This document shows, one piece after another, positions 16,460 to 24,319 of a stretch of 64,000 nucleotides of DNA. The number at the start of each line of letters is the position of its first letter. Within the stretch, counting starts at the first letter, position 1. A model generated the notes under the pieces. That model made no database searches. It worked only from the letters and a program-made list of their open reading frames with translations, and was not told where the DNA came from. Origin of the DNA: Paenibacillus turpanensis. GTDB taxonomy: Bacteria > Bacillota > Bacilli > Paenibacillales > YIM-B00363. Location: NCBI RefSeq assembly GCF_011421635.1, contig NZ_WTLI01000009.1, positions 146,679 through 210,678 on the forward strand, in the 5' to 3' direction. The position numbers were made by a program, and so were the translations under genes.

Positions 16460-18022
16460 ATGGCTCCTTTGTACGTAGGTATCGATTTTGGCACGACCAA
16501 TTCTTCGGTGGCTGTACTCGATCCAATCACACTTCAGCCCGAGCTGCGCAAGGTGGACGTCGGCGAGCAGCCTGAGCTGATCCGGACCATTTTGTCCAAG
16601 ACAGAAGAAGGGGAATGGACGATCGGCAACCAAGCCGCCGCAATCGGCGCGCTGCGCGACCGTTCGGTAATGTCGGTCAAAACGGAGCTCCGCAAAAATA
16701 TCGATTTTGTACTGGAGCTGGATGGCCGACGCCATGATGTCACCTCGTTAATCTCTATATATTTGAAAGAACTGCTGCACCGAGCGGGAATTGAAGACCC
16801 CTCGGAAATTGAACGGCTGGCGCTCAGTATACCGGTAAACTACGATGAACGCCGCAAGTCGATGATGGAGCAGGCGGCTGTTTCGATCGGCCTTAAGCCG
16901 GGCACTGTATGGTTCGTCGATGAGCCGGTAGCCGTGCTGTGGGACTGTCTGCGTATTCCAGGCAAATATGTGCTCGTATTTGACTTTGGCGGCGGTACGC
17001 TTGATTTGGCGATCCTTGATAAGCATGAAACGGAGGATACGGCGCATGAAACCGGCGACCGTTTCAGCGGCGAGGTCATCGTTAAGCATGGCCTCGATAT
17101 CGGCGGGGACGATCTCGACGACCGGCTGATCAAGTACTTTGTGGAGCAGGGCCGTCAGCAGGGAAATCCGGTTTGCGCAAACATTGCGCCGGAGGTGTTT
17201 GACGATCCGGAGCGCCTTCACAAGCTGAAGACCCATCCAAAGTTTACGTTTTATTATCAGCTGAAGGCGGCAGCGGAGCGGGTTAAGCGGCAGCTTTCCA
17301 AGCATGAAGAGGTATCGTTGTCGATTCCGGCGCTCATTCCGGGAGTGGACGAAGGGATCAAGGGATTGACGGTGACGGTTCGTCAATTTATGGAAATGAC
17401 GGCGGGCATTCAAAGCCAAATGCTGCAGGGGCTGCGCAAGCTCGAGATGCTGTTCCGCGAAAAGACGAAAAAGTCGCGGCATGATATCGATGCGGTGCTG
17501 CTTTCCGGGGGAAGCAGCTTGGTAACGTTTGTACCTGACTTGCTCGAGGAGCTGTTCCCGAACGCAAGGATTGTCTGGGATGAGGCGCACTTGCAAACCC
17601 GCATCACCCGAGGCAATGCGCGTTATGCGCTGTCTGAGGATGACTTGGCAATCGGCGATACGATCAATGCCGCTTACGGCATTTACAACCATGCGGGCAA
17701 GGAAACGATACCGATCATTTACGAGGATGAGCGGTATCCGATTCAAAAGGTAAAGCGAGTTGCTACAACACGCGCAAATCAGACGAAAATTGAGATCAGT
17801 CCGATGGTGAAACGGCGCGAGGATCAGCAGTATGTGCCGCTAACGCGAAACGGCCAGCCGGTTGCTTGGAGGCTGACGATTTTGCCGCACGAGAAGGCGC
17901 TTGACGTGAGCCGGATCTCGGTTACCTATACGATTGACAAAAGCCGCGTGCTGCGAATTCGCGCTTATGATAATTGGTTTGAGCAAGAGGTAGGGGTTAA
18001 GGAAATCCCGCTTCAATCATAA
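16460..18022 (+). CDS. Short Hsp70-family protein without lid
   Basis: DnaK-like ATPase of 520 residues, against about 610-640 for a canonical DnaK. Nucleotide-binding signatures are intact: phosphate-1 GIDFGTTNSSVAV (7-19), phosphate-2 VFDFGGGTLDLAI (about 173-185), adenosine motif LLSGGSS (about 347-353). Only about 165 residues follow, enough for a beta substrate-binding-like domain but no helical lid, and there is no EEVD-like or Gly/Asp-rich tail. GGAGG before ATG 16460 is a good ribosome site. It sits after the two tail-sharing unknowns and before an M42 peptidase, not with dnaJ or grpE, so it is a specialised Hsp70 rather than the housekeeping chaperone. Confidence 0.87.
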   Translation: MAPLYVGIDFGTTNSSVAVLDPITLQPELRKVDVGEQPELIRTILSKTEEGEWTIGNQAAAIGALRDRSVMSVKTELRKNIDFVLELDGRRHDVTSLISIYLKELLHRAGIEDPSEIERLALSIPVNYDERRKSMMEQAAVSIGLKPGTVWFVDEPVAVLWDCLRIPGKYVLVFDFGGGTLDLAILDKHETEDTAHETGDRFSGEVIVKHGLDIGGDDLDDRLIKYFVEQGRQQGNPVCANIAPEVFDDPERLHKLKTHPKFTFYYQLKAAAERVKRQLSKHEEVSLSIPALIPGVDEGIKGLTVTVRQFMEMTAGIQSQMLQGLRKLEMLFREKTKKSRHDIDAVLLSGGSSLVTFVPDLLEELFPNARIVWDEAHLQTRITRGNARYALSEDDLAIGDTINAAYGIYNHAGKETIPIIYEDERYPIQKVKRVATTRANQTKIEISPMVKRREDQQYVPLTRNGQPVAWRLTILPHEKALDVSRISVTYTIDKSRVLRIRAYDNWFEQEVGVKEIPLQS

Positions 18023-18043
18023 ATAAAGTGGAGGGCAGAAGCA

Positions 18044-19093
18044 GTGGGCGAGCTTAAGAAGCAAATTAATATGGATTACATGGTGGGACAACTCGAGGCC
18101 CTCCTGTCGATCCCAAGCCCGAGCGGATTTTGCCGGGATGCATTACGTGTATTGAACGCCGAACTCGGTCAGCTCGGCTTCACAGCCGAATCGCTGGCCA
18201 AAGGCGGTCTTATTATAACCGTACCGGGAGCTGACCCGGCCAAAACGGTCGGCGTATCGGCGCATGTCGACACGCTTGGGGCGATGGTTCGCTCCATCAA
18301 AAGCAGCGGCACGCTGCGGATGACTTCGGTGGGCGGTTATATGATGGGATCGATCGAAAATGAATACTGCACGATTCATACGAGGAGCGGCAAAACATAT
18401 TCGGGAACGATTCTTACGACGAAGCCCTCCGTCCATGTCTACCCGGAAGCGCGGGAGCTGAAGCGCGAAGAGGCAGTCATGGAGGTGCGTATTGACGAGG
18501 ATGTAGCCTCGAAGGAGGATGTGGAGCAGCTCGGTATCGGAGTAGGGGATTTCGTATCCTTCGATCCACGTACGAAGGTGCTGCCGAACGGCTGGATCAA
18601 ATCCCGCCATCTCGATAACAAAGCGGGAGTTGCGGTTATTCTCGGATTACTGGAATGGCTCAACCGAACGAAGACCGTACCTGCGTATACCTTAAAGCTG
18701 ATTATTACCGCTTATGAGGAAGTAGGGCACGGCGCAGCGTACATTCCCTCCGATATCTCGGAGCTTTTGGCCATTGATATGGGGGCGATCGGCGACGATC
18801 TGCAGTGCACCGAAAAGGATGTTTCGATCTGCGCGAAGGATTCCTCCGGGCCTTACGACTATGACATGGTGTCCTGCTTGATCGAGCTGGCCAAACGGGA
18901 GTCCTTGTCGTACGCAGTCGATATTTACCCGCAGTATGGCTCTGATGCGTCCGCCGCGCTGAGGGGCGGAAACAATATCCGGGCGGCGCTGATCGGCCCC
19001 GGCGTCCATGCGTCGCATGCGATGGAACGTACGCATCGAGATGCGCTGCACCAGACCGCTGCGCTGCTGGCCGCTTATGTTACTGCAGTATGA
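18044..19093 (+). CDS. M42 family metallopeptidase (first copy)
   Basis: Cytosolic di-metal aminopeptidase of the M42/FrvX family, 349 residues. Metal and catalytic positions are visible in order: SAHVDT (His and Asp), SRHLDNKAG (Asp), TAYEEVGHG (Glu pair), AIDMGAIGDD (Asp), and GVHASHAMERTH near the end (His). GTG 18044 is preceded by GGAGGG with a 7-base gap. It follows hsp70 by 21 bases and overlaps the thioredoxin-like gene by 4 bases. A second M42 protein is encoded at 28548-29621. Substrate unknown; the family removes N-terminal residues from peptides. Confidence 0.88.
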   Translation: MGELKKQINMDYMVGQLEALLSIPSPSGFCRDALRVLNAELGQLGFTAESLAKGGLIITVPGADPAKTVGVSAHVDTLGAMVRSIKSSGTLRMTSVGGYMMGSIENEYCTIHTRSGKTYSGTILTTKPSVHVYPEARELKREEAVMEVRIDEDVASKEDVEQLGIGVGDFVSFDPRTKVLPNGWIKSRHLDNKAGVAVILGLLEWLNRTKTVPAYTLKLIITAYEEVGHGAAYIPSDISELLAIDMGAIGDDLQCTEKDVSICAKDSSGPYDYDMVSCLIELAKRESLSYAVDIYPQYGSDASAALRGGNNIRAALIGPGVHASHAMERTHRDALHQTAALLAAYVTAV

Positions 19094-19413
19094 GGGCCTT
19101 GGAAGAATGGAACCGCCGGGCGGGGGAGTCCCGCGACGGCTTATGGTTCCTTTACATTTACACCCCGATGTGCGGAACCTGCGCGCTAGCCGAACGGATG
19201 CTGCAAATTGCTTTGGAGCTTGAGCCCGACGCACCGGTGCTGAAAACGAATATTCACGCTTTGACGGACATCACGGCAGCCTGGCAGATCGAAAGTGTTC
19301 CTTGCCTGCTTAGGCTGGAAGACGGGGTTGCGACCAAAAAGCTGTATGCGTTTCAATCGGTGCCGAATGTGGTGACCGTGCTGCGCCGCTGGAAGATTCG
19401 CGAGGTGAAATAG
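19090..19413 (+). CDS. Thioredoxin-like protein with CGTC
   Basis: Thioredoxin-fold protein of 107 residues. A TPMCGTCALAERM segment near 26-38 provides the CxxC active site, and ESVPCLLRL near 67-75 provides the cis-proline. Overlap of 4 bases with the M42 gene (ATGA) places it last in the run starting at the SNF2 helicase. Likely a cytosolic disulfide oxidoreductase. Whether it serves the upstream proteins is unknown, though the SWIM zinc finger and the metallopeptidase are possible thiol or metal-site clients. Confidence 0.82.
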   Translation: MRALEEWNRRAGESRDGLWFLYIYTPMCGTCALAERMLQIALELEPDAPVLKTNIHALTDITAAWQIESVPCLLRLEDGVATKKLYAFQSVPNVVTVLRRWKIREVK

Positions 19414-19529
19414 GGCCGGACCCTTGATCATGGCTTCGCAAGTGAGGTGCCACTTTTCGTGCAAGCCCTTGTCCTATATAATGAAGGCTCATAGATAAAC
19501 TATTATTGTTAGTTAGGGAGAGGAACCAG

Positions 19530-20375
19530 ATGGCGAAAATTAAGCTTTTTTCGGATAGCACTTGCGATCTCGGCAAAGAGCTAATAGAGCAGCACGATAT
19601 CGGCATTGTGCCCTTGCATGTCATCTTCGGCGAAGAATCCTACAAAGACGGCGTAGATATTGATGCCCCGGAGCTGTACAGCAAAGTAGACCAGACCGGG
19701 AGCTTGCCGAAAACAGCCGCACCTTCTCCAGGTGAATTTGTAGAAGCGTTCCAGCCGCATATTGAGAAGGGAGAGACGATCCTCTACATTGGCTTGTCCT
19801 CCGACATATCCGCCACGTATCAAAATGCAAGATTGGCTGCACAGCAGTTTGAAGAGGGACAAGTCTACGTTGTAGACTCCCGCAACCTTGCGACCGGAAT
19901 CGGTATTCTAGTATTGAAGGCGGCTGACCTTGCCGAGCAAGGCATGGCTGCTGAGGAAATTGCGGCTACGATTGAAGGGTTGACCTGCAAGGTAGAGACC
20001 TCCTTTATCATCGATACACTCGATTATTTGTATAAGGGGGGCCGTCTTTCCAGCCTGCAAAACTTTATCGGAAGCCTGCTCAAGATCCGACCGATCGTAA
20101 AAGTAACGGATGGGAAAATGATTTTGGCGGAGAAGATCCGCGGCCAGCGCGAGAAGGCACTTGATAAACTGTTAACCAGTGCGCTAGCCGATAAGGATTT
20201 CATTGACCGTGCGCGTATGTTTGTTACGCACTCTATGGCGGACCGGGAGGCGGAACTAGTTCGCGAAGCGCTCCATAACGCAGGAATAACCAATGTACAT
20301 ATCACAACGACCGGCTGCGTCATTTCCAGCCACTGCGGACCGCAAACCCTAGGGATTGTTTACTTGAAAACATAA
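19530..20375 (+). CDS. DegV family fatty-acid-binding protein (copy 1)
   Basis: 281-residue DegV/FakB-like protein. It has the N-terminal SDSTCDL motif, the PLHVIFGEESYKDG stretch, the TAAPSPGEF ligand-pocket segment, and the SFIIDTLDYLYKGGRLSS segment diagnostic of the family. FakB proteins present fatty acids to a FakA kinase; no fakA is in this window. ATG 19530 has GGGAGAGG upstream, and a TATAAT at 19477-19482 may be its -10. It is followed 16 bases later by a paralogue. Confidence 0.9.
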   Translation: MAKIKLFSDSTCDLGKELIEQHDIGIVPLHVIFGEESYKDGVDIDAPELYSKVDQTGSLPKTAAPSPGEFVEAFQPHIEKGETILYIGLSSDISATYQNARLAAQQFEEGQVYVVDSRNLATGIGILVLKAADLAEQGMAAEEIAATIEGLTCKVETSFIIDTLDYLYKGGRLSSLQNFIGSLLKIRPIVKVTDGKMILAEKIRGQREKALDKLLTSALADKDFIDRARMFVTHSMADREAELVREALHNAGITNVHITTTGCVISSHCGPQTLGIVYLKT

Positions 20376-20391
20376 AAGGATGTGCGCTTTC

Positions 20392-21234
20392 ATGAAAGTG
20401 AAAATCATCTCAGACGGCAGCTCCGATTTGCCGAAGGAAATCATTGAACTTCTAGGTATTGAAATTGTTCCTTTATTCGTTCACTTTGGCACGGAGCAGT
20501 ATTCCTCGAGCGAGCTGACTGCCGAGCAATTTTACAGCAAAATGAAGCAAGCCGATGAACTTCCGAAAACATCAAGTCCTTCCCCATACGACTTTCTGAA
20601 AGCGTACAGAAACGTTCCCGAAGGATACGACATCGTGGTCATTGCCTGCTCCTCCGGGCTGAGCAGTACCTACAATCACGCTGTGATGGCAAAAGAGATG
20701 CTGATTGAAGAAGGGTATGCAGGGGTTATCGAGGTGCTGGACGCTCGAACAACCTCGCTCGGCCTTGGCCTCATTGCGTATCAAGCGGCGAAAATGGCGC
20801 AGGCGGGAGCAGGTGCTATGGACATTATCCGAACGGCTCGCCAGCATATCCAGGACGGAGCAACGTATTTTGTGCTGGATACGCTTGAAAATGTGATCCG
20901 CGGCGGCCGCCTTGACCGTGTGCGCGGTACGGTGGCCAGCATGCTGAACATTAAATTGCTGATGCGTAATAGCGAGGAAGGCAAGGTTGAGGTCATCGAT
21001 AAAATTCGCGGCTCGCAAAACGCGATCAAGAAAATGATGGACAAAATTGGAGAGGCCCGCCACGATTTCGGGCAGGCCGTCGTTGCCATTGCACACAGCA
21101 ATTGCGAGGAAAAAGCGAAGGCGGTACGGGACATGCTGCTTCAACGTTATCCTTTTAAGGACGTCGTATTCGGAAATATGGGTCCCGTTATTGGGACATA
21201 CGCCGGCGAAGGGGCGATCCTGATCGCGCATTAA
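20392..21234 (+). CDS. DegV family fatty-acid-binding protein (copy 2)
   Basis: 280-residue DegV paralogue of the preceding gene with the same layout: SDGSSDLPKE, PLFVHFG, SSPSPYDFLKAY, and FVLDTLENVIRGGRLDRV. Two tandem DegV proteins with different pockets commonly bind different fatty acids. ATG 20392 is preferred over ATG 20380 because AAAAGGA at 20374-20380 then has a usable spacing. Its 3' end overlaps the end of the convergent MFS gene by 47 bases. Confidence 0.9.
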   Translation: MKVKIISDGSSDLPKEIIELLGIEIVPLFVHFGTEQYSSSELTAEQFYSKMKQADELPKTSSPSPYDFLKAYRNVPEGYDIVVIACSSGLSSTYNHAVMAKEMLIEEGYAGVIEVLDARTTSLGLGLIAYQAAKMAQAGAGAMDIIRTARQHIQDGATYFVLDTLENVIRGGRLDRVRGTVASMLNIKLLMRNSEEGKVEVIDKIRGSQNAIKKMMDKIGEARHDFGQAVVAIAHSNCEEKAKAVRDMLLQRYPFKDVVFGNMGPVIGTYAGEGAILIAH

Positions 21235-22417
21235 TCCAGAGTAGGGCGGTGGCCAGCAGAAGAATACCGCACCAGGAAAACATCGTTGTCACCGAAAGAA
21301 GATCAACCAAGGCAAAGCCGACGACAGGACCCACTGCTGAGCCTAGATCAAGCGCAAGGGTATACGCCGTCATGACGGTGATCTTTGCGGCAGGCTGCTC
21401 CCGTTCTGCGGTATCGGACGCAAGTGCATCCATGACGGTGGTCAGCAGTGTATTCGTCAGCTGAAGAACAAACAGCATGATCAGCCATACTGCTGCGGAG
21501 GCCGCAGGCAGCAGCGCCAGAATGAGGCCCGACCCGGCAAGTCCGAACAGGAACCAAGGGAGACGGCCTTTTTTGCCGTCGCTCAGCCTTCCGAACAAGG
21601 GCGAGAGCAGAGGCGAGACGCCCCAGCGAAATGCCTGCAAAATGCCGGCCACTGCTGCCGCAGTAAGGATGATTCCGGGAAGCGTGAGCCCGCTTGGAAG
21701 CTGCTCGGCCATCGCCTTGCTGATGGTGGAGGCGAAGACCCCGAAGAACACGGCAGCGACAATAAAGCCGGTTACGCACATCCGGATCGGACCTGCTTGC
21801 ATAAGAATTGTCCAGATGGGGAGGCGCCCCTTATCTTGCGGTTCGTCGGCTGCCGGCGCGGCTGCGTTATCGCTCGGAATGTAATAAACGGCGGGGATCA
21901 GCAACATCACCATGAGGACGGTAACGATCACGATGGCCGTTTCAAAATGACTTGCCGGTACGAGCCCGCCTGTGAGCATTCCGAGCAGACCGCCAAGGCT
22001 CCAAAGACCGTTGTAGAGGCCCATCGCCTGTCCCTTTTTGTCAAAGGAGGAGCAGTCGATTACGGTCAGGAAGCCCCCGAGGCGCAAAATCCCCCATGAA
22101 ATGCCCCATAGGCAGCGGACGATGAACAGCAGCAAAAAGCCGTCAATAAAGGCGTAGGACAACGATGTGAGAATGGCCAGGGCAGCGGCAATGACGATGC
22201 CGTTCCGTTTTCCGATCGTATGATACAGCCAGCCGATGGCGGGGCTCAGCGGCAGCCTTATAAATCGATTTACGGCGAGCAGCACGCCGACCTGCCACAT
22301 GGAGTCCAGTCCGAAGCGTTCGGGGTATAGAGGCATAAAAATGTACAGCATGGAGTCTGCAATGAGGCAGACGGCGGTGATAAAAGCGACGAACAAAATC
22401 GGTTTTCGGTTAATCAT
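21188..22417 (-). CDS. MFS transporter
   Basis: Major facilitator superfamily protein, 409 residues, about 12 hydrophobic helices. It has a GKRNGI loop-2-like motif near residue 70 and an FGRLSDGKKGR segment around 285, the repeated loop motif. A hydrophilic central loop (about 190-205, DNAAAPAADEPQDKGR) separates the two halves. AGGAGA lies 7 bases before ATG. Probably an exporter; the substrate cannot be inferred. It is convergent with degV and divergent from kapB. Confidence 0.85.
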   Translation of the reverse strand: MINRKPILFVAFITAVCLIADSMLYIFMPLYPERFGLDSMWQVGVLLAVNRFIRLPLSPAIGWLYHTIGKRNGIVIAAALAILTSLSYAFIDGFLLLFIVRCLWGISWGILRLGGFLTVIDCSSFDKKGQAMGLYNGLWSLGGLLGMLTGGLVPASHFETAIVIVTVLMVMLLIPAVYYIPSDNAAAPAADEPQDKGRLPIWTILMQAGPIRMCVTGFIVAAVFFGVFASTISKAMAEQLPSGLTLPGIILTAAAVAGILQAFRWGVSPLLSPLFGRLSDGKKGRLPWFLFGLAGSGLILALLPAASAAVWLIMLFVLQLTNTLLTTVMDALASDTAEREQPAAKITVMTAYTLALDLGSAVGPVVGFALVDLLSVTTMFSWCGILLLATALLWINARSGSPLRRRMSQ

Positions 22418-22532
22418 GGGAGGTTCTCCTAGTTATTATCGTTGACAACCATCTTATACTGGAAGCAATGTTTGAAAAAGGGTAAGATATCGAATATTAT
22501 TTTTCATCTTTACGATGGACGGAGGAATGAAG

Positions 22533-22919
22533 ATGGATCAAGAACAGAAGCAGCTGGTCATTGCTGAATATAAAACGGGCGTGTACATTGGTGAACTGTT
22601 GTCGTCGGAGGGACCAAAGGCTAAGGTGCGTGTTCTGGCTGTCCGCAAGCACCCGGAGCAGGGCGACTTGCATCAGCCAATGGAAGCCGACGTGGCGATG
22701 TTTCATCAGCGCAGGGCGCTTGCTTACCGCGAGGTGGCGAATGTGCCTGCGGCATCGGTAAGGCCGTACCAAGGCGGAATGGTTCCAGCCTACGAGGAAT
22801 CGCTGCGGGCCTCCTTGGCAGCGGAAATAGAACGGCTGCAGGGCGTGTCACGCTGGGCCGAGCGTTCGCTTCAGGAGCTAAGCCTGCTTCGCACGGATTA
22901 TGGTTTTGACAAGAGCTAA
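22533..22919 (+). CDS. kapB: Kinase-associated protein B (KapB)
   Basis: Homologue of Bacillus KapB, a protein needed with KinB for the sporulation phosphorelay. From ATG 22533 (GGAGGA at 22521-22526 upstream) it is 128 residues, the usual family length. The YKTGVYIGELL and HPEQGDLHQP segments are characteristic. Though named a lipoprotein in databases, no N-terminal signal or lipobox Cys is present, so it should be cytoplasmic here. No kinB lies in this window. It is followed by a bidirectional terminator. Confidence 0.86.
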   Translation: MDQEQKQLVIAEYKTGVYIGELLSSEGPKAKVRVLAVRKHPEQGDLHQPMEADVAMFHQRRALAYREVANVPAASVRPYQGGMVPAYEESLRASLAAEIERLQGVSRWAERSLQELSLLRTDYGFDKS

Positions 22920-22925
22920 CAACAA

Positions 22926-22969
22926 AAAGAGCGAGCATGGCGGAAGCATACCACCATAGCTCGCTCTTT
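22926..22969. terminator. Bidirectional terminator between kapB and fabV
   Basis: AAAGAGCGAGC (22926-22936) pairs with GCTCGCTCTTT (22959-22969), with ATGG/CCAT extending the stem. A-rich and T-rich flanks allow use from both strands. Confidence 0.8.
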
Positions 22970-22972
22970 CCA

Positions 22973-24157
22973 TTATGCGTCCATAGGCACGTTTTCGTTG
23001 ACGTCCGCCTCGTAATCGACTCCGCTTAAGTGGAAGCCGAAGAGCCGGAAAAATTCTTCGCGATAGCCTTCGATATCGGAGATCGCAGCTAAATTTTCCG
23101 TCGACACTTGAGGCCACAGCTTGGCGACAGCTTCTTGAATATCGCCCCGCATTTCAAGGTTGTCCACACGGATGCGTCCCTTCTCGTCGAGCTGAGGACC
23201 GCCGTCTGTGTACAAGTATCCGGCGAACAGGCGGTACATTTGCTCAATTGTTCCTTCGTGTACGCCCTGCTCCTTCATGATCTTATAGAGCAGCGAAATG
23301 TATAAAGGCACAATTGGAATCGCAGAGCTCGCCTGTGTCACCAGCGCTTTGTTCACCGAAACGTAAGCACGTCCTCCGGACGCGTGAAGACGGTCGTGAA
23401 GGCGATGCGCCGTAGCCTCCAAATGCTCCTTCGCCCGTCCGATCGTTCCTTCACGGTAAATGGCATGGGTAACTTCCGGTCCAATATAGGAGTAGGCCAC
23501 GGTGGTGGCGCCTTCTGCTAGAACACCCTCACGCTGCAGCGTGTCGATCCACATTTCCCAATCCTCGCCGCCCATTACAGTGACCGTGTTTTGGATCTCT
23601 TCTTCGCTAGCCGGCTCGATCGTCACATCGGACACTTCACCGCTGTGGAAGTTAACCGTTTTGTTGGTATACGGCGCTCCAATCGGCTTCAGTACCGAAT
23701 TAAACGTTTCTCCGCTTACCGGGTGTGTGCGGCGTGGGGAAGCAAGGCTGTATACCACCAGGTCGACTTGTCCAAAATGCTCGCGCACAGCGTCCACCGT
23801 TTGCTGCTTGATTTCGTTTGAGAATGCGTCGCCGTTAATGCTCTTGGCAAAATAACCGGCTTCGCGTGCAGCCTGCTCGAATGCAGCCGAGTTATACCAG
23901 CCCGCTGTCGCCGTCCGGCCGTTTTCCGCCGGGCGTTCGAAGAAGAGGCCGATGGTACCGGCTCCCATGCCGAAGGTGGCGGCAATGCGGGAAGCAAGCC
24001 CGAAGCCTTGGGAAGCCCCGATGACCAGGACGCGTTTCGGTCCGTTGATCGCAGGCTGGCTTTTTACATATTCAATTTGCTCCTGCACGTGCTTCGCGCA
24101 GCCAACGGGATGCGCCGTTGTGCAAATAAATCCTCGTGTTTTCGGCTTGATAACCAT
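22973..24157 (-). CDS. fabV: Enoyl-ACP reductase FabV
   Basis: NADH-dependent trans-2-enoyl-ACP(CoA) reductase of the FabV/Ter type, 394 residues, completing the fatty-acid elongation cycle. Features: the N-terminal VIKPKTRGFICTTAHP signature, the NAD-binding GASQGFG (about 47-53), the SLASPRRTHP region, and the catalytic Y-x8-K as YREGTIGRAK (about 234-243). ATG at 24157 is chosen because AAAGGAAC is 8 bases upstream; the in-frame GTG at 24163 is too close. FabV enzymes are typically insensitive to triclosan, unlike FabI. Transcribed alone. Confidence 0.95.
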   Translation of the reverse strand: MVIKPKTRGFICTTAHPVGCAKHVQEQIEYVKSQPAINGPKRVLVIGASQGFGLASRIAATFGMGAGTIGLFFERPAENGRTATAGWYNSAAFEQAAREAGYFAKSINGDAFSNEIKQQTVDAVREHFGQVDLVVYSLASPRRTHPVSGETFNSVLKPIGAPYTNKTVNFHSGEVSDVTIEPASEEEIQNTVTVMGGEDWEMWIDTLQREGVLAEGATTVAYSYIGPEVTHAIYREGTIGRAKEHLEATAHRLHDRLHASGGRAYVSVNKALVTQASSAIPIVPLYISLLYKIMKEQGVHEGTIEQMYRLFAGYLYTDGGPQLDEKGRIRVDNLEMRGDIQEAVAKLWPQVSTENLAAISDIEGYREEFFRLFGFHLSGVDYEADVNENVPMDA

Positions 24158-24253
24158 ACTCACGTTCCTTTCGGCTTTGAATAGGCACTATTTTCCTTTG
24201 ACTGTTCCTTATTCTACTCTAAGTGCTGTGGTCAAGCCAAGCCAAAAAAATGA

Positions 24254-24282
24254 TTTACAGCAATTAACCATTGTATTAATAT
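24254..24282 (+). promoter_or_regulatory. Promoter of the 24.3 kb MFS gene
   Basis: TTTACA (24254-24259), a 17-base spacer and TAATAT (24277-24282). The predicted start of transcription near 24289 lies after the upstream in-frame ATG at 24281, supporting the TTG start at 24320. Confidence 0.5.
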
Positions 24283-24319
24283 GGGATTTATTTTTCTTTT
24301 GTGGAGAGGACGTAATCAT

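Noticed and set aside
16748..17746. Minus-strand ORF (332 codons) inside the Hsp70 gene
   Set aside because: Shadow of the Hsp70 reading frame; no start signals or recognisable motif.
19432..19467. Long hairpin between the thioredoxin-like gene and degV
   Set aside because: Stem is interrupted by mismatches and has no T run; a TATAAT follows, so it may be incidental. Not enough to call a terminator or riboswitch.
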